Source of the DNA: Lycorma delicatula
Taxonomy: Eukaryota; Arthropoda; Insecta; Hemiptera; Fulgoridae
Assembly: GCF_047948215.1 (NCBI RefSeq)
Contig: NC_134456.1
Coordinates: forward strand, 60,155,029-60,219,028
Direction: 5' to 3'
DNA length: 64,000 nucleotides
Shown: in pieces, positions 57,101-64,000 of the stretch
Layout: the number at the start of each line of letters is the position of its first letter
Position numbering within the stretch: the stretch's first letter is position 1
Position numbers and translations under genes: made by a program
The notes under the pieces: generated by a model
What the model was told of the DNA's origin: nothing
What the model saw: only the letters and a program-made list of their open reading frames with translations
Databases searched by the model: none

Positions 57101-58408
57101 TAGATTAATAATATAGCCCAAAACAAAATACGTAATAAAAAAACTTAACTTATAAAATAAAAAAAAAGAAGTTTTTAGACTGTTAAAAAGGCATTAAACA
57201 TTCTATACAATAGATTTTTTTTTTATCAATGGTTTCTTTTTAAGAATGCAGTCTTTTTACAAAAAAAAAAAAAAAAAAAATGGTTTTTTCAACAGATAAA
57301 TTGTTTGGTTAAACAAAAATTAAAACAAATTTTGTTTTATTTAATTTTCGTAATTATAAATTTAAATTTAAAAAAAAATTATTCTTAGAAATTCGGTAAC
57401 TTATACTTTTACTTAGATTTACTTCGAGTATTGAAAATAAAATCGTCAACAAAATCCGTGCTGTCACCTTCCTTGAATCAATGAAGAGATTGAATTTATT
57501 CTTATCATCAGCCGTTTTTGTATATTTTTTCCCACGTCTGAATTTATATAAAACTTAGCGAGTTATTAATTTATATCTTATAGTGTTTTTTTTATTTACA
57601 TATACATAGAAATAAAAAAAAACAAATATTAAAAATATTAAAATATTGAGAAACTTTTTGAATTACTTCTGGTAATATTTTTAAGAGTCCGACTTTATTT
57701 CGATGAAAAAGTTTTTTCTGTTTGTGTTAATTATTAAGGAGAACTTAGGATGTTCGATTTTATATAATACATATTTTAACCATTAGATTTATTATGCAGC
57801 TACCAACAGGAAACAGAGTCCTGGGTGAATTCAGAAGGCAGCTCACTTTCACCGGATCAAATCTAGCGTATATTAGATCTAAAAAATTATTCAAATAATC
57901 CAAAATATATAACATAAGGAAAGAGGTGAGTGATATGAAAGAGCTGTTTATCCAGTGAGAAAGGCAATGCAAAATAAACAACATTGCTTAGAGTCCTCAA
58001 TATCATCTCCAGGCAGTGAATACAAATTCTGACCAGAATTTCTCAGGATATTGAACATTTTTATCGCGTTGCATGCCCCACGTTACTAAATAACAACCTT
58101 ACGTTTCACAGCTTTAATATATTTCCACCACAACAAAAGAAACACCTAAAAAAAAAAAAAAATGTTTAGATACATGATCCCTGAAGTAAAATCACGCCCA
58201 TCCAGAAAATTATGCGGTTTTTAGAAGCATCAAACAACTACAAATCGTTCAGCCATCCGAGGTACAAGAAGAAAAAAATTTAAATAATGTAATTTGAAAT
58301 AATTTTCGAAGAAAAAACATTTTCGAAATTTATGAATATCTACTCTTTTTCCTTAATGGATACTCTCACTCCATTAATGGATAAGAACAAACAGTAGAAA
58401 GAATGTTA
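54153..58408 (-). other. Upstream intron sequence, no exon found
   Basis: Very AT-rich. No Ig-type coding segment is visible on the minus strand. A 20-base A run lies at about 57261-57280. The plus-strand frame 55361-55765 (Asn/Lys-rich, 134 residues) has no recognisable domain and AT-driven composition. A 10-base-arm hairpin (AGACGTTTGG and complement) lies at 56920-56948. Confidence 0.55.
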
Positions 58409-58560
58409 AGAAGCCGATCTCTGAGGTGGCGTCTCGGCCTTCATTCTGAGGCCCCGGGTTCGAATCCTGGTCAGGCATGGCATTTTTCAAAAGCTACAAA
58501 ATCCCATTTCCATTTTTCACGCACAAGCTTGAAGCTTATGTGGTGATATCAAGCCAAAAA
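58409..58560 (+). mobile_element. tRNA-derived SINE, family B-like head with a different tail
   Basis: Contains CCCGGGTTCGAATCCTGGTC (B box) and AGGCATGGCATTTTTC as in copy 31104, but the A-box half is shortened. After CTACAAAATCCCATTTCC it carries a different 3' part (GCACAAGCTTGAAGCTTATG, then GTGGTGATATCAAGCC and an A run). A TSD was not determined. Confidence 0.75.
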
Positions 58561-59284
58561 AAAATTCTGCTAGACTTTTATAAAATCCATTCTAAAATTT
58601 TGTAAGAATCCTTAAAAAAATGAAGGGTAGAAAGGAGGATGAAATCCTGGTAGATGTTTTAGCACCAATAATACGAATGTATGCATAATATTTACTAAAT
58701 ACAGTGATTGTTAATGGAACTATTATATTAGAAACAGTGTTTGGTTTAAGAGCATAAAGTTAGCTAAAAATTACTTCTCAGGATTACTATTCACACAATC
58801 ACCATTATGGTAAAACCGTACAAGCAATTACATATATAACATTTAATAATCTCATACTAAATGCATATTTTAATGGTACAAAATCTTTGAATTTTTAAAA
58901 AAATTTCTTTGAGAACTGAACATGAAGTCTATATAACCTATATCTGATATGACTTACTGGACGTTGTATATGAAAATATTTTGAAAAAATAATATTAATG
59001 ATTATGAAAAAAACAAAATTTATTGAATTTTGGATAAGTTTTGAAATCAGATAATAAAAGTAAATAAGATTGTTATTTAACTACTGCTGAATATTGTTGG
59101 TAGTTTTAGGAATTTATTCCGGGTAACAATAGTTTTTAATAGCAGTGTTATTTTATAAGTATTAAAATTCTATTATATAAGAGATAGTAAAAATGATATA
59201 TCGACCAGTAAATGATAGCTTAAAAAATTGTGATCTGTAACAGAGTACGAGTATTGTTATTTCTGATTATTTTCGATCACGGGG
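58561..59284 (-). other. Intron sequence, AT-rich
   Basis: No element or exon recognised. Confidence 0.55.
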
Positions 59285-59948
59285 TATATGGGTCGTGTCT
59301 TCACAAATTTCGGAGAAGGGAATTTCCAGACTGTATTTATTGTGGGTTATTGGATACCCTGCAACATATTTTTTATGACTGCCACAGGTGGGAGGAGCTG
59401 AAGGAATGATCCGGCCTGGGGTGGATCACGCCCGAGGGTACAGTTGCCTTCATGTTGCAAGGAGTGGGTTGATGGAGAACAGTTGCGGGGTTAGCCGCTG
59501 AGATCTTGAAAAAGAAGGAGGCTGACTGTCGCAAATGGGGGGGCCGACTGACTGTGCTGCTGGGGGGAATGCCGGGGTAAAGGACAGCCCTCTGCGGAGC
59601 TGCTATTCGACCATCTTGCATGGATGGGCGGAGACGATGAGGCACGGGGACTCCTGAACCCCTACGTAGAAAATGACCGAGTCCCGGCAGTGATATCCTC
59701 TTCGGAGGTATCCCTGTTAGAGGCATTGGCATCACAAATGATGGATTGTGGGCTTGTGGGGTGGGGCACAGGAATGAGATAGTCGGGCCTGGTCCCCTTG
59801 TCCTGCAGGTTAGAGGCAGGCAACTGAGTTAAGATCCAACCGGCGGGCTGACCTGCCGTGAGACCTACTTGAGTTTTATGGACACTCCTCCGGGCTGAGT
59901 TGTACTTGATTGTAGGTCCGGACCGGCGGAGTAGGGAAAAAAAAACAT
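59285..59948 (+). mobile_element. R1-type LINE 3' end, truncated
   Basis: A GC-rich 660-base island in AT-rich DNA, ending in GCGGAGTAGGG followed by a short A run. The coding end of ORF2 is on the plus strand, followed by about 350 bases of 3' UTR-like GC-rich sequence. It lacks RT and endonuclease, as expected of a 5'-truncated insertion. The minus-strand frame 59373-59735 is a shadow produced by the high GC content. Confidence 0.75.
59290..59560 (+). pseudogene. R1-type ORF2 C-terminal zinc-knuckle region
   Basis: Plus-strand text EFPDCIYCGLLDTLQHIFYD continues to CHRWEELKE, giving a C-x2-C-x7-H-x4-C knuckle. Then, after a stop and frameshift, come LGWITPEGTVAFMLQG and WRTVAGLAAEILKKKEADCR. 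R1-clade ORF2 proteins end with exactly this arrangement (CxxCGxxDTxxHxxxxCxRW, then xPxNxVxxML.....W..V..F...IL..KE..R). Broken by stops. Confidence 0.75.
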
Positions 59949-60149
59949 ACAGGTTCGAAGAACTAAAACACTTATAACATGAAGTAGAACACAGCGTCTC
60001 ATAGAATTCTGTTCTTTTTTATGGATTTAATTCTAGCATGATATTGTGTAACGTTAATTTTTAAAACATAATTAAGATGTTTTTACAAAAACATTGGTTA
60101 AAATTTTTCATTTTTTTTTGTTATTAAAAAGCGTGCATTAAGAGCAAGG
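59949..60149 (-). other. Intron sequence, AT-rich
   Basis: No feature recognised. Confidence 0.5.
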
Positions 60150-60268
60150 TAATTATTCCGGTGGAAATTGGTAGCGAATGAAAAGATTCCATGCTTGACC
60201 GATGTTAGAACTCGGGACCTTCGCACGAAGTGCCGAAAATCTACCTACTCAGCCATGGAGGTCCGCCC
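60150..60268 (-). mobile_element. tRNA-derived SINE head, family B-like, minus strand
   Basis: The minus strand reads GCGGACCTCCATGGCTGAGT, then AGGTAGA...CGAAGGTCCCGAGTTCTAAC and ATCGGTCAAGCATGG. This aligns with the family B head at 31104 (GCCGGCCTCCGTGGCGCGAGTGGTAGA...GGGTTCGAA..CGGTAAGGCATGG). The B box is mutated. No TSD was determined. Confidence 0.65.
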
Positions 60269-60817
60269 ATTAAAATTTAATTTCCCTAATGGTGAAATAT
60301 TATTTTCGCTGCAGGTTAATAATCCACATTAAATAAAATTTATAAATTATGAAGTTGACTAAGTTAGTAAGATTATATGATAGGCACGTTGTTTATTTAT
60401 TTATTTGTTTTTCTAAGTTTTGAAGCTAAATTTATCAGATTCTACTGATTGTACAATTTTTATAAAATGCTAATGTTTATCGTTAAAGTTAAGCTACTAC
60501 GTGTTTCTCTGCATACCACAGAATTAAATTAATGATGTGAAGAAACTGTTAGTAAAAGTTAAACAAAAAAAAAAATCAGTATACAAAAGGTGTTTCAAAT
60601 TTTGTTTTATTTCTTGACCTCCCGAAATTTTTTACTAAAATTCATCCCAAACAAGTAAATTAAAAAAAAAAACTATGTCAGGAAAATGGAGGAAGAAGCT
60701 CCCATTTGAAATGTAAAAAAGATTCTTATCTGTATTGAACACAAATTTATTTGTTTTATTTTTTTTTCGCTTGAAGTTTGTTGCTAATGAACAATAAAAT
60801 AATTTATGTCAATAGGA

Positions 60818-60980
60818 CCGGTGTTATTGGTTGGGTTTCAATTAACCACACATCTCAGGAGTGGCCGAAGTGAGACTGTACAAGACTACACTTCATTTAC
60901 AATCATACATATTATCCTCTGAAGTATTGTCTGAAAGGTAATTACTGGAGGCTAAACAGGAAAAAGAAAGAAAAGAAAGG
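60818..60980 (+). mobile_element. tRNA-derived SINE, family A, copy 7, 5'-truncated with TSD
   Basis: It starts in the middle of the SINE body (GGTTGGGTTTCAATTAACCA) and lacks the tRNA head. It runs to the normal GGAGGCTAAACAGGAAAAAG tail with extra GAAA units. The 14-base TSD TTATGTCAATAGGA is identical on both sides (60804-60817 and 60981-60994). Truncation therefore happened at insertion, as in LINE-type target-primed reverse transcription. Confidence 0.94.
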
Positions 60981-60994
60981 TTATGTCAATAGGA

Positions 60995-63859
60995 AGCCGC
61001 AAATCCTTTATCCAGTGAAAATAAAAAGAAAACATTCTTGAAAATTGATTAAATTTTGTGTCTCTTGATTTTTTTTTTATAGAAACCTGTAAATTAAAAA
61101 AAAAAATAATAATACAAATCGTTTAAGCAGGCTATTCGATCTTTATTATAAAAAATCTTCAATTTGGCACAAAAACGTCACAAGAGTCCATGAAAGTGAT
61201 TTCTTTTAAAAATTTAAAAGAAACATCAAAGTTGGTCTATTTGTTGGCCTCTTGTTTAATTATGTTAAAAATAATTTGTCTCTGAATTACTAACAAACAA
61301 TATAAACTATAATTTTTGTATTGTTTATTTAATTTTTTTGATAGGATAAAAAGGTATTAAATTTTTCATATAACCAGTAATATTTTTTTGTTCGCTTTAC
61401 GAAATTATAACGGTTTACACAGGTCTTTCGGAAGTGAAGTAAGCAATTAAAAAAACAATGAACGAAGCTATCCACCATAATATATGTAAATTATTTTTCA
61501 GATACAATACTAAATTTATCTGTTTCTATAATGATTTGAATGAATCTACCTATATATTCTATTCTATTTTCGTTCCGTACACGTATTGTGCGCTATGGAT
61601 TTTTCACTTTTTAAAAAGATATATATAACGAATATAAATAGTCACAGTACAGGTACTGAATCACCGATAATGAATGAAAAAGTAGACCAGTGGGCGTATG
61701 AATAACGTTCATGCATCAAATACGACATTTATGAATGACGTATTTTTTAAAAATCTAAGTGAATAGTCATTTATTTTTGCAATAGAATTTAACTTAATAG
61801 AAAAGTTATAAGAATTAAAATTTTATACTAAATATCGTATTATTAAATACTTCATAATGAGTATAGTTTAAATAAGATAAATTAAAGAGTAATTAAATAA
61901 AAAATTACCCAGGAATTTTAATTTAAAAAAATTCTTTTGTCATATGTTAAGGATTTTTATAATTTTTGCGTAACCCATCAGCTAATTGTACCAATTCTAA
62001 CGATCGTAAAATCATTTACTGCTGGCAAAATATTTAATAACAAAGTTGAATTTTGTGCTTGATTTAACGAATCAAAAAAAATCCATCTGTTACTTTCAAA
62101 AATGGTTTAAATATATTATTAAATCTTTAAACTACAGTCATCATGAAATTGATATTACATTAATTAAAAAAAAAAATGAGTTAAACCTATGAGTAGGAAA
62201 ACAAAACAGTACAATTTGCAAATCTTTATTTAAAATATTACAAATTTCATTAATAACGAATATACAATAAAGTAAATGGGACTATTAAAAAATACAAACT
62301 ACGAATATGGAAGTTAAAAAGTTATAAAATATATTCATACTCGTATGTTTAAGCACTAAATTTGTCTAAACATACAATAATTGAGGCAAATCAAAGAACA
62401 GAGAGACACTTAAAATGTAATGTTATAAATGAATGTTGAAAATTGTGAGTTTAAAAATTAATATGTTGAAGGGTAAATTGGAGAAGGGAGTGTTTTATGT
62501 CTAAATCTTTTAAAAGGAAAAATTTTCGTGGCTATATATTAAAGTATCCTGAGTTATTCACTTGTTTCTAGAAGGAAATGTAAAGAGTGAAAATCGGATT
62601 ACCAGATCGTCAGAAAATGATAAATAATAAATGTTAAAAGAATTAATAAAGAAAATTTGAATTACTAAGCAATTATTCTTTCTCTTGTTTCATTTTAATC
62701 GTCGTATACAGTTACAGTAATAGTACTGTTAAAAAATTCTTTTTAAACCGCATTTAAATAATTACAATTTTAATATTAATTTATTTATATATATATATGT
62801 TGACAATAAACAAAAAAAAAAAAAGAAAAAAATGACATAAATTATAAATGAATATTAATGTAGTTATTAATAATTTAACTGAAATAGAAGCGATTTTAAA
62901 ATAAACAAAATTTTTGTTTATTCTGCTAGTTATTGATCACGAGTATTCAGTTGGTGATATTATCTTTGACTGTGTTAACTGCTAGTTTTGAATAACATAA
63001 ACTTAAACTTTTGAAGATCACCTTAGGTAGTGTACCATAAATTCATTTACCATTTGATTACTGTATAACTTACTGATGAACGTTTCTAAATTTACTCCTA
63101 ATTTTCTCAGCAAACATAAAAAAAATAAACTTAAAGAAGATTTTTTGCAATAAAAGGTATGATTTTCAACCGCAATAAAATACCAGGAAAGAATATTATG
63201 TAAAAATATCAGTAACAGATTTAAACATTTAGTGTAAGACAGTGCAACGACTAATAAATTGAAGCCTTGAGAATCTGCCGAAAATGGAAATGGAAGTTAA
63301 AAAATAAAAATTTTAAATTAATTTCAGTATTTACTATGCACAGTTCCAGTCAATTCAAAGGTGTGCTTTCTCTCAGAGTTATTTTGCTCATTATACAGAG
63401 TGTTTCTGTGATGATTAGAATTTAACTTGTTCTTTGAATGGCCAAATTATCCGGTTTAAATGAACTGTTATTCAACACACACACACCTACTACCCCCACA
63501 CACACACAGAAAGAGAGAGAGAGATTTTGAGAAAGAGTGTGTGTGAGTGAGAGAGAGATAAAAGCTAATTATAAAAATAAGAAACCAACTAATCCCTTCA
63601 GCGCTGGCTATATTTTAGCTACATAATGAAAATGAATTAATGGTCAACATAATGTCTAAAAACCAATTAACACTACAAAGTTTAACTTGCGCTCAATTTA
63701 AAGCTAATTCTGTTAGTTTTTTGAACAGAATTAACCTCCTCTTTTGCTGTTAAAAGAACTTAAAATAACAGTGTTATACACATATTTTATCTAATTTATT
63801 TTTACATTTTTTTACAGCTTTATATATTCCACCTTACTATTTTATATATATATATATAT
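60995..63859 (-). other. Upstream intron sequence; microsatellite at 63474
   Basis: AT-rich, with a compound (CA)n-(GA)n-(GT)n-(GA)n microsatellite at about 63474-63560 and a (TA)n run near 63840. No exon of the adhesion gene or transposon protein is recognised up to about 63860. Confidence 0.55.
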
Positions 63860-63865
63860 GTATGT

Positions 63866-64000
63866 ATGTATATATAAAAAGAAGATTTATTTGATACTAG
63901 GGAAGATGAAATTCTTGACTTCTTGACCCGCCCGATTCCTATGCGTCTTCCAATTAAGCCTTTTTCTATAACGGAGGACCTGATTTGTATTCTGTCATCA
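63866..64000 (+). pseudogene. Jockey-type LINE: start of RT domain, cut by window edge
   Basis: An open plus-strand frame runs to the last base, reading EDLFDTREDEILDFLTRPIP, then MRLPIKPFSITEDLICILSS. In jockey-group LINEs the segment just before the RT palm reads (I)xxFLxxPxxxxxPIKPFTxxEVxxxIxxLxxKKAPGxD. The match covers that pre-RT block. Upstream is AT-rich with a stop, so this is either a truncated insertion or a copy with a decayed 5' part. The diagnostic KKAPG motif would be just past the edge. Confidence 0.55.

Noticed and set aside
59373..59735. 120-codon minus-strand open frame
   Set aside because: It lies antisense to the R1-type ORF2 tail, whose zinc-knuckle motifs are clear on the plus strand. 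High GC content explains the lack of stops.
1..64000. CRISPR array, operon or phage-type system
   Set aside because: No regularly spaced direct repeats with unique spacers and no compact co-directional genes occur. Introns, SINEs and eukaryotic transposons rule out a prokaryotic interpretation.

Overview
This is an AT-rich, intron- and transposon-dominated stretch of an animal nuclear genome, almost certainly an insect. The evidence is a neural-type Ig/FN3 cell-adhesion gene with GT-AG introns, Pol III-derived SINEs with target-site duplications, and relics of mariner/Tc1, Tigger/pogo, hAT, Polinton and four kinds of non-LTR retrotransposon. Genome size looks large, because one intron is about 40 kb and full of repeats. 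I cannot name the species. There are no operons, CRISPR arrays or prokaryotic features.

Backbone: one host gene on the minus strand spans nearly the whole window. I assembled five exons from sequence: 54002-54152 (end of an Ig domain), 13954-14051 and 6617-6791 (the next Ig domain), 3341-3468 and 2432-2648 (an FN3 domain). All five have consensus splice sites and compatible phases (769 coding bases). The domain order Ig-Ig-FN3 and the sequence fit the Klingon/CG7166-like (lachesin/LSAMP-related) neuronal adhesion proteins. The first Ig domain and signal peptide should lie beyond the right edge. The C-terminal exon was not found and probably lies beyond the left edge.

Layout by coordinate. 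1-2431: sequence 3' of the last exon found, with a deleted DUF4817/DDE-type transposase relic. 5325-5812: relic of a Polinton family-B DNA polymerase. 8584-9898: mariner with TIRs. 9901-12905: minus-strand RTE-type LINE whose 3' end touches the mariner. 18502-19962: Tc1/mariner-type element with long TIRs. 20760-21430: degenerate tandem repeat. 24033-25074: three tRNA-SINEs. 25430-27654: Tigger/pogo relic split by a SINE. 27657-28252: very large inverted repeat (foldback). 29063-29349: another SINE. 29410 and 29748: two palindromes. 29971-31730: hAT relic holding a nested jockey LINE 3' end and a second type of SINE. 35650-36560: dead mariner. 39101-39390: SINE. 39490-39551: paired hairpins. 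42009-42575: Helitron-like start followed by a G-quadruplex-rich polypurine tract. 49240-52745: LINE with endonuclease, RT and RNase H. 58409-60994: SINE heads and an R1-type LINE tail. 63860-64000: start of a jockey-type RT running off the edge.

Every element with a recognisable enzyme is broken by stops, frameshifts, truncation or lost catalytic residues, except the short jockey tail ORF (30574-30972) and the open edge fragment. The host exons are clean. No undescribed host system is demonstrated. The most unusual observations are two SINE families that appear to share a 3' tail, the foldback abutting a Tigger terminus, and a 62-bp perfect palindrome.
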